Positions 15,526-24,313 of a stretch of 35,377 nucleotides of DNA are shown here, piece by piece. The position numbers and the translations under genes were made by a program. The notes under the pieces were generated by a model. That model saw nothing but the letters and a program-made list of their open reading frames with translations. It did no database searches and was not told where the DNA came from. Origin of the DNA: Coriobacteriia bacterium (GTDB lineage Bacteria; Actinomycetota; Coriobacteriia; Anaerosomatales; JAENZW01); contig JAOUET010000002.1 in NCBI GenBank assembly GCA_029858605.1, positions 1 to 35,377 of the forward strand, given 5' to 3'. Within the stretch, counting starts at the first letter, position 1; every line of letters starts with the position of its first letter.

Positions 15526-16902
15526 GTGGACGACGCGCGTTTCCAGGAGGCAAAGCAGGCCTACGATGCGGGCGACTACCGCACGTCGGCAAAGAGCTTT
15601 CTCGCTGCGGCTGTTGGTGGGGCGGAGGGCAATGGCGCGGCGTACCATATGGCGGGCAACTCTCTCATGCGCCTGCGCAGGTACTCGGATGCAGTGACCG
15701 TCTACAGGCACGCGTTGCGCGACGAAGTCTACGATCGCCACGGATCGGTGCGAGCGAACCTGGCAGCCGCGTACAGCTCTCTTGGTGACTACGCCGACGC
15801 GGTGAAGGAGTACGGCGCGTCTCTGGAGGAACCCGACAACACCACGCCGCACAAAGCGATGCAGGGGATGGCGTCGGCTCTCGTCGAGATGGGGCGCTAC
15901 GAAGATGCGGCCGCTTCGTACCGGCAAGCGGCACTCGACGCTGGGAACCCTGATCCGGGCAAGGCGTTGAACAGCCTGGGCCTGTGCTTCATGGCGCTGC
16001 AGCGCCCTGAAGATGCCATCGAGTCCTACAAGGCCGCACTGGGATTCGACACCTACGCGGGCAAGGGAAGAGCCCTCGCGAACCTGGGGATCGCTTTCAG
16101 TTCGCTCGGTAGCCACGAGGAGGCCCTGAAGGCGTTCGAGAAAGCGACCCAACTGCACGGGCATACGCTGTCGCCGCAAGCCATCGAGGCGTTCAACCAG
16201 AGCCGGGACGCCACCATCCCGAAGCACGAGACCGTGGAGGGTTGGAGCACGGGAGAGATGCCGCCGGTACTGCCGGACTCTTCGGGGGAACCCGCAGGCT
16301 GGGACACCGGCGAGCTGAGTGCTCTCGGAGGTTCGTCGACAGAGTTCGAACTGGACGTATCGAAGGCACCCGCGGTGGACTCCTCAGGCGTCGAGTTCGG
16401 CGACGAGGAGGCGGTGTCATCGTTCTTCACTATGACCGATGAGCAGATGCGCGAGATCGACAAGGAGAGTAGACGGGCGGCGCGCGACGCTCGGCGAGAG
16501 GGCAGCAATCCGTGGATCGCCGTCGGGATCGCCGTGCTGTTCATTGTGGTCGTGGTAGGTGGATTGGCGGCGCTGTACACGATGGGCTTCGGGTATCCCA
16601 CCCAGTCGATGACCGTCGAAGGCATGCTGGACGCGCGCGCGGAAGGAGCCGAAGTGGACGACTACTGGGTCGCCACCGTGGCGCCGGACGACGTCGAGAA
16701 GGAAATGAGCAAGCTGCCACCCGCGAAGCAGTACGAGATAAAGACCGTCCAACGCGGGCGTGGCCAGTCGGTGGTCACTGCGGCCGTGACGCCCGAGGAC
16801 GGGTCGCCGCTGATCCTGGAGATCACTTTGGGGCGCGAGGGTGTCGGCTGGAAGGTGACCGGAATAGAGATCGTCTTCAACGATCGCAGCGGCGGCGTGT
16901 AG
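15526..16902 (+). CDS. TPR-repeat protein with one C-terminal membrane segment
   Basis: A 458-residue protein. The N-terminal half (about 1-210) is a run of tetratricopeptide repeats with the usual Ala/Gly/Tyr pattern (AYDAGDY, LGDYADAVKEY, MGRYEDAAASY and similar). An acidic low-complexity linker follows. Near residues 329-351 there is one hydrophobic helix preceded by a basic stretch (ESRRAARDARR), so the TPR half stays in the cytoplasm and the last 105 or so residues face out. The outer domain has no recognised fold. The GTG start follows GGAGG by 4 bases. It probably serves as a protein-binding scaffold at the membrane; partners are unknown. Confidence 0.8.
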   Translation: MDDARFQEAKQAYDAGDYRTSAKSFLAAAVGGAEGNGAAYHMAGNSLMRLRRYSDAVTVYRHALRDEVYDRHGSVRANLAAAYSSLGDYADAVKEYGASLEEPDNTTPHKAMQGMASALVEMGRYEDAAASYRQAALDAGNPDPGKALNSLGLCFMALQRPEDAIESYKAALGFDTYAGKGRALANLGIAFSSLGSHEEALKAFEKATQLHGHTLSPQAIEAFNQSRDATIPKHETVEGWSTGEMPPVLPDSSGEPAGWDTGELSALGGSSTEFELDVSKAPAVDSSGVEFGDEEAVSSFFTMTDEQMREIDKESRRAARDARREGSNPWIAVGIAVLFIVVVVGGLAALYTMGFGYPTQSMTVEGMLDARAEGAEVDDYWVATVAPDDVEKEMSKLPPAKQYEIKTVQRGRGQSVVTAAVTPEDGSPLILEITLGREGVGWKVTGIEIVFNDRSGGV

Positions 16903-16939
16903 GATCACACGTGGTCTCGCAGGGAACGAAAGGAAACGA

Positions 16940-17344
16940 GTGGAGCAGAGAACGTTCGTCATGATCAAGCCCGATGCGGTCGCTCGTGGGCTCGTCGGGT
17001 GTATCGTCAAGCGCTTCGAGGACGTTGGCCTTGCCATCGAGCGCCTCGAGCACGGTGTAGTCACGGCGCGAGAGGCCGAGGAGAACTACAAGGAGCACGA
17101 GGGCAAGCCGTTCTATCCCGGACTCATGGAGTACATCACATCCGGGCCCGTCGTGAAGATGGTTCTCTCTGGACCGGAGGCCGTCGCCGTGTGCCGCAAA
17201 CTGATGGGTTCAACGGACCCATACGAGGCCGCACCAGGGACTATTAGAGGAGATTTCGGCCTCACTGTCGAAGCCAACGTCGTGCACGGATCAGACTCGC
17301 CACAGTCTGCCGAGCGCGAAATCGCAATCTTCTTCGGCGACTAG
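16940..17344 (+). CDS. ndk: Nucleoside diphosphate kinase
   Basis: A 134-residue NDP kinase, full family length, that balances nucleoside triphosphate pools by a phosphohistidine ping-pong. The N-terminal ERTFVMIKPDAVARGLVG-like strand, the Tyr and Arg binding residues and the active-site motif NVVHGSDS with His116 are intact. The start is GTG with AAAGGAAA upstream. It lies 37 bases after the TPR gene, so it may be transcribed with it. A small hairpin at 17354-17379 follows. Confidence 0.97.
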   Translation: MEQRTFVMIKPDAVARGLVGCIVKRFEDVGLAIERLEHGVVTAREAEENYKEHEGKPFYPGLMEYITSGPVVKMVLSGPEAVAVCRKLMGSTDPYEAAPGTIRGDFGLTVEANVVHGSDSPQSAEREIAIFFGD

Positions 17345-17353
17345 AGCAAGGGG

Positions 17354-17379
17354 GCGCCAACGCCTGGACAAGTTGGCGC
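17354..17379 (+). terminator. Weak hairpin after ndk
   Basis: An 8-bp perfect stem (GCGCCAAC with GTTGGCGC) and 10-base loop lie between ndk and the hydrogenase operon, without a T-run. It could be a terminator or an mRNA end element. Confidence 0.4.
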
Positions 17380-17430
17380 GTCCGCTCGAGGCCGTCTCTA
17401 CACTTACTCTGCCGGGAGCAAGGGGGAAGC

Positions 17431-18453
17431 ATGTTCTTTCGCGTCATGGACCAGTCGCGCCTGCCTGATCTGGTGCGCGGACTGGCCGAAGAGTTCGAGG
17501 TAGTCGGTCCCGTGGCCAAGGACGATCGCTACGTCTTCGGCCGAATCGAGGATCCTGCGGATCTGGAGCTTCACTACGACACGACTCTCCTTCCTCCCAA
17601 GAAGCTCTTCTTCCCGCCGGAAGAGCGGATGATGCGCTTCCGTGTCGCCGACAACGAAGTCGTCGACGACGAAGTGTATGCGGGTCCGCGAGTTCTGTTC
17701 GGTGTCCATCCGTGCGATATCAACGGGCTGCTACTGATGGACAACGTGTTCATGGGGGACTTCGAGGACCCGTACTACAAGGCACGGAGGGAGAACACCG
17801 TCATCGTCGGCGTGTCGTGCACGCCGACGGACACGTGCTTCTGCAACGCCTGGGGCACGGACGAAGTCCACTGGGGCTTCGACATCTTCTTGACCGACCT
17901 AGGCGACCGATACTTCGTCTCCGTCCGTTCCGTGCTTGGTGCCGAGTTGTTGGACAGGCACGTCGAGACGCGAGAGATCGGCGATGCGGACACCGAGGCC
18001 TTCCAGAGCGCAAGTCGGAAGTTCAAAGGGTCGTTCACCGAAGAACTCGATACATCGCAACTCCCCCTGCTCCTCGACGCGAAGTTCGACAGTCCGATGT
18101 GGGACGAGCTCGGCGACAGGTGTCTGTCGTGCGGTGCGTGTTCGACAGTGTGCCCCACGTGCTACTGCTTCGACGTCGTCGATCGGCTCGAACCGGATCA
18201 GAAGACGGGCATGCGAGAGCGCCGGTGGGACTCGTGCCAGTTCGTCGAGTTCGCAGCCGTTGCCCACGGCGAGAACTTTCGCGTTTCGCGGGCGAGCCGA
18301 GTGAAGTACCGCTACTACCACAAACAGTGGGGCTACCTCTCCAAGTTCGAACGCGTTCTTTGTGTCGGTTGCGGACGCTGTGAGCGAGCTTGTCTTGCGA
18401 AGATCAGCCCGAGAGAGGTCGTCAAGGCGCTGGAGACAGGGGGTGTCCAGTGA
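17431..18453 (+). CDS. hydB: NiFe hydrogenase beta subunit, 4Fe-4S electron carrier
   Basis: A 340-residue Fe-S protein of the sulfhydrogenase beta / AsrA family. It has a family core with VHPCDINGLLLMDNVF near residue 92 and a CTPTDTCFCN segment near 130. Two C-terminal [4Fe-4S] motifs begin at Cys231 (CLSCGACSTVCP) and Cys311 (CVGCGRCERAC). It should pass electrons between the NiFe subunits and the flavin subunit. The ATG follows AAGGGGGAA. It starts a four-gene run beta-gamma-delta-alpha, the usual order for group 3b enzymes. AsrA of sulfite reductase is the main alternative name, but the NiFe subunits downstream settle the context. Confidence 0.9.
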   Translation: MFFRVMDQSRLPDLVRGLAEEFEVVGPVAKDDRYVFGRIEDPADLELHYDTTLLPPKKLFFPPEERMMRFRVADNEVVDDEVYAGPRVLFGVHPCDINGLLLMDNVFMGDFEDPYYKARRENTVIVGVSCTPTDTCFCNAWGTDEVHWGFDIFLTDLGDRYFVSVRSVLGAELLDRHVETREIGDADTEAFQSASRKFKGSFTEELDTSQLPLLLDAKFDSPMWDELGDRCLSCGACSTVCPTCYCFDVVDRLEPDQKTGMRERRWDSCQFVEFAAVAHGENFRVSRASRVKYRYYHKQWGYLSKFERVLCVGCGRCERACLAKISPREVVKALETGGVQ

Positions 18454-19307
18454 TGACTGCTTCAAAGAACCAGCATTTGGCCGCGAATCCGTATCGTCCG
18501 TGGCCCACGAGGATCACGTCGATCGTCGACTTGACCGAAAACGAGAAGCTGTTCGAGTTGCGCATCATCGACGACGAGGTGCGCGACACCTTCCGATTCG
18601 ACTCCGGGCAGTTCGTGGAGATGTCCATCTTTGGAGTCGGCGAGGCGCCGATATCCATCTCCTCGGCACCCAGCAAACGAGGCTTCATCGAACTCTGTGT
18701 CCGCAAGGCGGGTGACGTCACGGGCGCCCTTCACTCGAAGCGTTGCGGTGACATCATTGGCATTCGTGGCCCGTTCGGTCGCGGCTTTCCGATCCAGGAG
18801 ATGAAGGGACACGATGTACTGCTAGTCGCCGGCGGCCTGGGTATCGCCCCCTTGAAGTCGCTGATCAACCAGATCCACGACGAGCGCCATGAGTTCGGCA
18901 AGGTGACGATCCTCTATGGCGCCAGGAATCCGAGCGAAGTCCTGTTCCGCTACCAGTTCGACATGTGGAAGCACCGCGACGATTTCGAGCTGATTCTCAC
19001 CGTCGACGAGGCCGACGACTCATGGGCGGACGAAGTAGGCGTGGTCACGAAGCTGTTCGACAAGATCGAGATCGATTCGGCGCGCACCTATTCGGCCATC
19101 TGCGGTCCACCCGTCATGTATCGCTTCGTCATCGACGAGATGCGCAAGAAGGGCATGGATGTCGACCGAATCTTCGTGTCGTTCGAACGCAGGATGAAGT
19201 GCGGGATAGGGAAGTGCGGCCACTGCGGGGTCGGTCACCAGTACACGTGCATCGACGGACCGGTCTTCAGCTACTGGGAAGCGATGAACCTGCAGGAGGC
19301 GATATAG
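18453..19307 (+). CDS. hydG: NiFe hydrogenase gamma subunit, FAD/NAD(P)-binding with [2Fe-2S]
   Basis: A 284-residue ferredoxin-reductase-like subunit that swaps electrons with NAD(P)H. It has an N-terminal FAD-binding barrel (PISISSAPS motif near 65), a nucleotide-binding domain (LLVAGGLGIAPLKSL near 125) and a C-terminal [2Fe-2S] site in the form C-x4-C-x2-C-x7-C (CGIGKCGHC and following). The ATG overlaps the beta-subunit stop by one base (TGATG), so translation is likely coupled. Relatives are HydG of sulfhydrogenase and AsrB. NAD versus NADP preference cannot be read safely. Confidence 0.92.
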   Translation: MTASKNQHLAANPYRPWPTRITSIVDLTENEKLFELRIIDDEVRDTFRFDSGQFVEMSIFGVGEAPISISSAPSKRGFIELCVRKAGDVTGALHSKRCGDIIGIRGPFGRGFPIQEMKGHDVLLVAGGLGIAPLKSLINQIHDERHEFGKVTILYGARNPSEVLFRYQFDMWKHRDDFELILTVDEADDSWADEVGVVTKLFDKIEIDSARTYSAICGPPVMYRFVIDEMRKKGMDVDRIFVSFERRMKCGIGKCGHCGVGHQYTCIDGPVFSYWEAMNLQEAI

Positions 19308-20051
19308 ATGGGCGCCCGTGTTGTCGTCCTTGGCCTGGCAAGCGATTTCGGTTGCCAGGTGCAACTCACGAACATCGAAGACCACCTGCTCGACGTTCTT
19401 GGACTGATCGATCTCTCGTACTGGCAGCTCGCTTCGAGCGGGCACATGCCGGACGAATACGATGTCGCGCTCGTTGAGGGTGCGGTCACGACCGACGAAC
19501 ACGTCGAGCTGCTTCGCAAGGTGCGCGAAACGGCTGCGGTGGTGATAGCCATTGGCTCGTGCGCGGTGACCGGAGGGATTCCGGCACTTGCCGGAACGGG
19601 CGATCTCGAGGGTCGATACGAAGCGGTCTACGGAGAGGGTACAGACGTTGCACGCGGCCGGACGCGACCAGTTGCTGTCACGTCCGTGATCGAGGTGGAC
19701 TACATCGTTCCCGGATGCCCCATCGACACGGGGGAGTTCCTCAAGGTGCTCTCGCGCGTCCTGGGCGGTCTTTCGGACAAGCCTTCCGAGCAGCCCATGT
19801 GCTTCGCGTGCAAGACGAGGGAGAACGTGTGCTTCTTCGAGAAGGGTGAGATGTGCCTCGGAGTCGTGACTCGCTCGGGTTGTCATGCCCGCTGCATCTC
19901 GCTCGGGCGTCCGTGCACGGGCTGCCGAGGAATCGCGCCCGAAGCCAACCTGGGCGCCGCGCGCGACGTATTCGAGCAGCACGGCTTCGAGACCGCCCGC
20001 TCGCTTCACGCCATGAACCTCTACAACACCAACGAGGAGGTGGCCCTCTGA
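19308..20051 (+). CDS. hydD: NiFe hydrogenase small (delta) subunit
   Basis: A 247-residue small subunit that carries the Fe-S chain next to the NiFe site. The proximal-cluster region is seen as DFGCQVQL near residue 16, GSCAVTGGIP near 85 and PGCPI near 130. Cysteine-rich C-terminal motifs for further clusters (CFACKTREN and MCLG...GCHARCISLGRPCTGC) fit the group 3 type. No Tat signal is present, so the complex stays in the cytoplasm. The ATG directly follows the gamma-subunit TAG with no gap, and the stop overlaps the large subunit start by one base. Confidence 0.93.
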   Translation: MGARVVVLGLASDFGCQVQLTNIEDHLLDVLGLIDLSYWQLASSGHMPDEYDVALVEGAVTTDEHVELLRKVRETAAVVIAIGSCAVTGGIPALAGTGDLEGRYEAVYGEGTDVARGRTRPVAVTSVIEVDYIVPGCPIDTGEFLKVLSRVLGGLSDKPSEQPMCFACKTRENVCFFEKGEMCLGVVTRSGCHARCISLGRPCTGCRGIAPEANLGAARDVFEQHGFETARSLHAMNLYNTNEEVAL

Positions 20052-21313
20052 TGCCACTGCTTACCGTAGAGCACGTCGCACGTATCGAGGGCCACGGCAC
20101 GATCACGGTGGACGTGCATGACGGCGAAGTGCGTGACATATCGATGGACGTGGTCGAGCCGGCCCGCTTCTTCGAGTCGATTGTGGTCGGCCGAAGGTTC
20201 GACGAGGCACCGCTCATCACCTCGCGCATCTGCGGAATATGCTCCCCGAACCACGCGCTGACCTCGATAAAGGCGATGGAAGCAGCGCTTGGTGTGGACG
20301 TGAGCGAGAGAACGCGCGTGATGCGGAAGCTTCTCGTGTACGGAAGCTACCTGCAGAATCACGCGACCCATCTCTACTTGTTCGCGGCACCCGATTTTGT
20401 CGGGCTCCCCAGCGTATTCCCCCTTGTGGAAACGCATCCGGAGGTCGTCGAGCGCGCTCTGCGCATCAAGAAGCTCGGGAACGATCTCACCACGCTCGTG
20501 GGTGGGCGACCGGTCCATCCGATCACCGCCGTCGTCGGCGGGTTCACGAGCGAGCCGGATCCCCACGTCCTGGAGGGATTCGCCGAGACGTTGCGCGAGC
20601 TGGCCGAGGACCTTACGGAGACGGTGGGTCTCTTCTCGACCTTCGAGGTACCGGACTTCTCGACGTCCGGCGACATGCTGGCTCTGAGCAGCGAGGACGA
20701 CTACGCGATCTACGAAGGAGACGTTGTCGCGGTTGACGGGGGCTGGCGCAAGCCCGTGTCCGCGTACCGCGATTTCATTCGCGAGCAGGTGTTGACGCAC
20801 AGCAACGCCAAGCATTCGATGGTGGACGGAAGGACGTTCATGGTCGGTGCGCTTCCTCGAGTCAACGCCTCGTCCGACAGTCTGACTCAGCAGGCGAAGG
20901 ACGCGCTGCGGAATGCGGGCGTGTCCGCGGTGTCGAGAAACACGTTCCACAACAACATGTGTCAGGCAGTGGAACTCGTCGATGCGGCAGGCAGATGCGC
21001 GGGCTACATCGACCAGCTGCTCGAGATGGGGGGAAGTACTGCACCCGTCAGCGTAGCCGTACGAGCCGGGGAAGGAGCGGGGGCCACGGAGGCCCCGCGC
21101 GGAACCCTCTACCACAGCTACCGGGTGGACGATGACGGCATCATCACCGCGGGAGACGTCATCACGCCGACGGCGCAGAATCTCGCCAACCTCGAGGCGG
21201 ACATGCGGGTATTCGCCCCGACTGTCGTGGGTCTCCCTCGCGATGAGTTCCTTCTGTCCCTAGAACAACTCGTGCGAGCCTACGACCCCTGCCTTTCCTG
21301 CGCGGTTCACTAG
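20051..21313 (+). CDS. hydA: NiFe hydrogenase large (alpha) subunit without C-terminal extension
   Basis: A 420-residue catalytic subunit that splits or makes H2. The L1 motif RICGIC (Cys61, Cys64) and the L2 motif DPCLSCAVH (Cys414, Cys417, His420) give the four cysteines of the NiFe site, and the RIEGHG glutamate near residue 13 is kept. The stop codon follows His420 directly. Most NiFe large subunits carry a short extension after this His that a HyaD/HycI/FrxA-type protease removes; this one has none. The ATG overlaps the small-subunit stop by one base; sequence further upstream in this frame only shadows the small subunit. Subunit make-up points to group 3b. Confidence 0.95.
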   Translation: MPLLTVEHVARIEGHGTITVDVHDGEVRDISMDVVEPARFFESIVVGRRFDEAPLITSRICGICSPNHALTSIKAMEAALGVDVSERTRVMRKLLVYGSYLQNHATHLYLFAAPDFVGLPSVFPLVETHPEVVERALRIKKLGNDLTTLVGGRPVHPITAVVGGFTSEPDPHVLEGFAETLRELAEDLTETVGLFSTFEVPDFSTSGDMLALSSEDDYAIYEGDVVAVDGGWRKPVSAYRDFIREQVLTHSNAKHSMVDGRTFMVGALPRVNASSDSLTQQAKDALRNAGVSAVSRNTFHNNMCQAVELVDAAGRCAGYIDQLLEMGGSTAPVSVAVRAGEGAGATEAPRGTLYHSYRVDDDGIITAGDVITPTAQNLANLEADMRVFAPTVVGLPRDEFLLSLEQLVRAYDPCLSCAVH

Positions 21314-21323
21314 CCGAAACGAC

Positions 21324-21356
21324 GACGTCGGAGGACGAAAGCAGGAATCCGACGTC
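21324..21356. promoter_or_regulatory. 9-bp inverted repeat between the hydrogenase and rnf operons
   Basis: GACGTCGGA and TCCGACGTC form a perfect inverted repeat with a 15-base gap. It starts 11 bases after the hydA stop and ends 53 bases before the rnfC start. It may be a weak terminator hairpin or a two-half-site operator; no T-run follows. Confidence 0.4.
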
Positions 21357-21397
21357 TGAGGTAGAATCGGTTGCCTAAACCGGCAAGTCTTACAAAT

Positions 21398-21412
21398 GAA
21401 GGGATCCCGTTG
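21398..21412 (+). promoter_or_regulatory. Ribosome-binding site fixing the TTG start of rnfC
   Basis: GAAGGG (21398-21403) lies 6 bases before TTG at 21410. The frame is also open upstream to a TTG at 21371, but RnfC proteins begin shortly before the FxGGVHPP motif, which fits 21410. Confidence 0.6.
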
Positions 21413-22711
21413 TCAAAGGCCGGGTTCAGGGGTGGGGTACATCCTCCTTCCTTCAAGGAGGCCACCAGAGCGTCGCAGACCGTGACGGCTCCGCTTCCCG
21501 AGAGGCTCTTCATTCCGATGAGCCAGCACTTGGGAGCGCCGTGTGCCGCCAGCGTATCGGTTGGGGACCGAGTCGAACGCGGACAGGTCATCGGAGACGT
21601 GGACGCTATGGTAAGCGCTCCGATCCACTCGCCGGTGGCTGGCGAGGTCGCAGCGATCGGCACTCAGCTGACCCCAGGTGGCCAGAGGGTCCCAACCGTT
21701 GAGATCGTTCCCGACGAGGAACAGGATTTCGAGAGTTTCGTTCCGGTTCCTGAGGCGGACGACCCACGCGACATCGTCAGGGCCGCCGGAATCGTGGGCC
21801 TCGGCGGTGCCGCATTCCCTTCCCATGTGAAGCTGCGCCCGCCGCACGACATGCCCATCGACACGGTGATTCTGAACGGGTGCGAATGTGAGTCGTTCCT
21901 GACATGCGACGACCGGCTCATGCGCGAGCGTCCCGAGCGGGTCGTGGCCGGGGCGCGTCACATCAAGGACATCGTGGGCGCGTCGCGGGTCGTCATCGGT
22001 ATCGAGGACAACAAGCCCGAGGCCTATCAATCCGTGAGCGCAAGGGCAGGGGGCGACGTAGAAGTACTGTCTCTGCCGACCGCCTACCCTCAGGGCGCAG
22101 AGAAGCAGCTGATCTGGACCGTTCTCGGCAAGGAAGTCCCACGTGGCAAGCTGCCTGCTGCGACCGGTGCCCTCGTCCACAACGTGGCGACGGCCGTTGC
22201 CATCGCGGATGCGATCGAGCATCGTCGGCCGCTCATGGAGCGCATAGTCACGGTGACCGGGAGCGTGGAGCGGCCCGCCAACTATCTCGCGCTGTTCGGC
22301 ACTCCCGTCGAATTGTTGATCGAAACGTCCGGGGGACTGTCAGCAAACGTGGGTAGGGTGATCGCCGGCGGTCCCATGACGGGGGCCGCGCTGGCCGACC
22401 TATCGGTCCCGGTCGTGAAGGGTACATCAGGGGTTGTCGCGCTTGAGTCGGGTCAGACCGCCCCCGCCGTGTCCGACGACCAACCGTGCATCAGGTGTGC
22501 TAGATGCGCGGACGCATGCCCCATCTCCCTTGAGCCGTTCGCCATCGGAGTCTATGCGAATCGTGGCGACTGGGACGGCAGCGAAGTGTACCGCGCACTG
22601 GACTGCATAGAGTGCGGTTGCTGCAGCTACGTTTGCCCGACCAGGCGTCCTCTCGTACAGCTCATTCGTCGCGCGAAGCATGCGCTCATGCAGAGGGGGT
22701 CGAGGCCGTGA
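21410..22711 (+). CDS. rnfC: Rnf complex subunit RnfC
   Basis: A 433-residue peripheral subunit of the ferredoxin:NAD+ oxidoreductase (Rnf), which couples electron flow to Na+ or H+ export. It begins with FRGGVHPP and has an SLBB/NQRA-like N-terminal domain. The NADH/FMN-binding region follows, with GLGGAAFPSHVK (near 130), a NGCECE segment and a GAEKQLIW-like stretch. Two C-terminal [4Fe-4S] motifs, CIRCARCADACP and CIECGCCSYVCP, come last. The start codon is TTG. Its stop overlaps the rnfD ATG by one base. It is the first gene of rnfCDGEAB. Confidence 0.95.
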   Translation: MSKAGFRGGVHPPSFKEATRASQTVTAPLPERLFIPMSQHLGAPCAASVSVGDRVERGQVIGDVDAMVSAPIHSPVAGEVAAIGTQLTPGGQRVPTVEIVPDEEQDFESFVPVPEADDPRDIVRAAGIVGLGGAAFPSHVKLRPPHDMPIDTVILNGCECESFLTCDDRLMRERPERVVAGARHIKDIVGASRVVIGIEDNKPEAYQSVSARAGGDVEVLSLPTAYPQGAEKQLIWTVLGKEVPRGKLPAATGALVHNVATAVAIADAIEHRRPLMERIVTVTGSVERPANYLALFGTPVELLIETSGGLSANVGRVIAGGPMTGAALADLSVPVVKGTSGVVALESGQTAPAVSDDQPCIRCARCADACPISLEPFAIGVYANRGDWDGSEVYRALDCIECGCCSYVCPTRRPLVQLIRRAKHALMQRGSRP

Positions 22712-23733
22712 TGCAAGAAGCCGCGACCACCCCAAGGCCTCAGATTGCGTCGTGTCCCCATCTGGCGGCCAAAGAGAGCGCGCCGGACATAATGTTGTGG
22801 GTAGTTGGCGCACTGGCGCCGGCTGCCGTGTGGGCTGTCTGGAACATGGGTTCAACGGCGGGAACCGTGTTCATCGTCTCGATAGTGTCGTGCCTCGGTA
22901 CGGAAGCGCTGTGGAACTACCTGGCCAAGCGCCCGCAGACGTTGATGGACTGGAGTGCGCTCGTCACGGCGATACTGCTGGCCATGACCCTTCCGCCGAG
23001 AACGCCTTGGTGGATGGTGCTCGCAGGTGGCGTAGTGGCCATCGGGCTGGGCAAGATGCTGTTCGGCGGGCTGGGTTGGAACCTCTTCAACCCTGCGCTC
23101 GTCGGCAGGGCGATGATTACGATCTCCTGGGCAGGTGTTCTCGCCGTACAGAAGGTGCCCGGCGGGTGGTTCCAGGGAATCGACGTGGCTGAGACAGGCG
23201 GATTGGACGCCATCAACGGCGCTACTCGTCTAGCGATCGCGGCGGCGGATCGTGCGGCAGAAGGTGGCTACGGGTTCGATCTTGGGGCACAGTTCGAGCC
23301 GCTACTCTTCCGAAACCTCGAGGGATGCATTGGCGAGGTATCTGCGGCACTGCTCATACTCGGCGGCTTGGTCCTGATCTTGAAGGGCATCATCGACTGG
23401 CGGATTCCTGCGGGCTACATCGGCACCGTAGCCGTATTGTCGGGCCTCTGCGGCTCGCAAGGCTTCCTGGACGAGGCGATCTTCAACGTACTCGCGGGTG
23501 GCGTGTTGCTCGGGGCCTTCTTCATGGCCACCGACTACGTGACGTCGCCCATGACGAAGACCGGAAGGCTGGTATTCGCGTGCGGCTGCGGGCTCATCAA
23601 CTGTGTCGGACGCTTCTACGGTCCGATGCCGGAGTCGACGACTTTCGCGATCCTATTCATGAACGGTCTGGTACCGCTTATCGACCGTTCATTGCGGCCC
23701 AGGACCTACGGGTGGGTGAGCAAGCGTGAGTAG
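22711..23733 (+). CDS. rnfD: Rnf complex subunit RnfD
   Basis: A 340-residue integral membrane subunit with about ten hydrophobic helices. The covalent FMN site is expected at the Thr in the DAINGATRL segment (near residue 170), the place of the conserved S/TGAT motif. Motifs GWNLFNPALVGR and MATDYVTSPMTKTG are typical of RnfD and NqrB. The ATG at 22711 overlaps the rnfC stop by one base; longer in-frame upstream sequence is only the shadow of rnfC. The attached flavin would need an ApbE-type transferase, which is not in this window. Confidence 0.95.
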   Translation: MQEAATTPRPQIASCPHLAAKESAPDIMLWVVGALAPAAVWAVWNMGSTAGTVFIVSIVSCLGTEALWNYLAKRPQTLMDWSALVTAILLAMTLPPRTPWWMVLAGGVVAIGLGKMLFGGLGWNLFNPALVGRAMITISWAGVLAVQKVPGGWFQGIDVAETGGLDAINGATRLAIAAADRAAEGGYGFDLGAQFEPLLFRNLEGCIGEVSAALLILGGLVLILKGIIDWRIPAGYIGTVAVLSGLCGSQGFLDEAIFNVLAGGVLLGAFFMATDYVTSPMTKTGRLVFACGCGLINCVGRFYGPMPESTTFAILFMNGLVPLIDRSLRPRTYGWVSKRE

Positions 23734-24313
23734 GATGGCCTCGACTCCAGCTCGCATGGTCCTTGCAGTCGTGGTGACATGCACCGCATCGGCTGCCGCC
23801 TTGACGTTCACCTACGAGGTGACGAAGGACCGCATCGCGGAGCAGGAGCGTCTGGCGCGCGAGAAGGCGCTGAACGAAGCCCTGCCTGAGGCAACCGAGT
23901 TCACGGAGATGGACGAGAACATGCTGGTCTCTGCGCGCGAATCAGCAGGAGAGACACGTGTGGATGCGATCTTCGATGCGGGTGGCGCGGGATGGGGTGT
24001 CCTGGTCGCGCCTCGTGGCTACGGCGGACCGATGCCGATGGTAGTCGGCGTGGATAGTGATGGGAAAGTCACGGGTGTCATGATCATCACGCAGAACGAG
24101 ACGCCCGGTCTCGGCACGAAGATCGTGACGGACGAGTCGTTCCTGCCACAGTTCCGTGGCTGGGACGCCTCGGACGTGGACACGGCGGTCAAGGCGTTCG
24201 ATGCGATCTCCGGAGCCACGAAGTCATCGGGCGGAGTTCGAAAAGGTGTGGTCGCGGCCGGGCACATCTATGAGGAAGTGCTTTCTCAGACCGAAGGGGG
24301 GAGCGTACCGTGA
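23726..24313 (+). CDS. rnfG: Rnf complex subunit RnfG
   Basis: A 195-residue subunit with one N-terminal membrane helix (about 8-27) and an outward FMN-binding domain. The covalent flavin Thr lies in DAISGATKSSGGV (near residue 158). NETPGLGTKI near 118 is a typical RnfG/NqrC segment. The GTG start overlaps the end of rnfD by 8 bases; the ATG three codons later is an alternative. The stop overlaps rnfE by 4 bases (GTGA). Confidence 0.94.
   Translation: MSRMASTPARMVLAVVVTCTASAAALTFTYEVTKDRIAEQERLAREKALNEALPEATEFTEMDENMLVSARESAGETRVDAIFDAGGAGWGVLVAPRGYGGPMPMVVGVDSDGKVTGVMIITQNETPGLGTKIVTDESFLPQFRGWDASDVDTAVKAFDAISGATKSSGGVRKGVVAAGHIYEEVLSQTEGGSVP

Noticed and set aside
16896..16911. CGTGT-N6-ACACG inverted repeat at the end of the TPR gene
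   Set aside because: It overlaps the stop codon, does not match the CRP half-site, and could arise by chance.
20021..21115. Long minus-strand open frame opposite the hydrogenase large subunit
   Set aside because: It is a high-GC shadow frame: rich in Arg/His, no recognisable domain, and fully opposite a gene with intact catalytic motifs.
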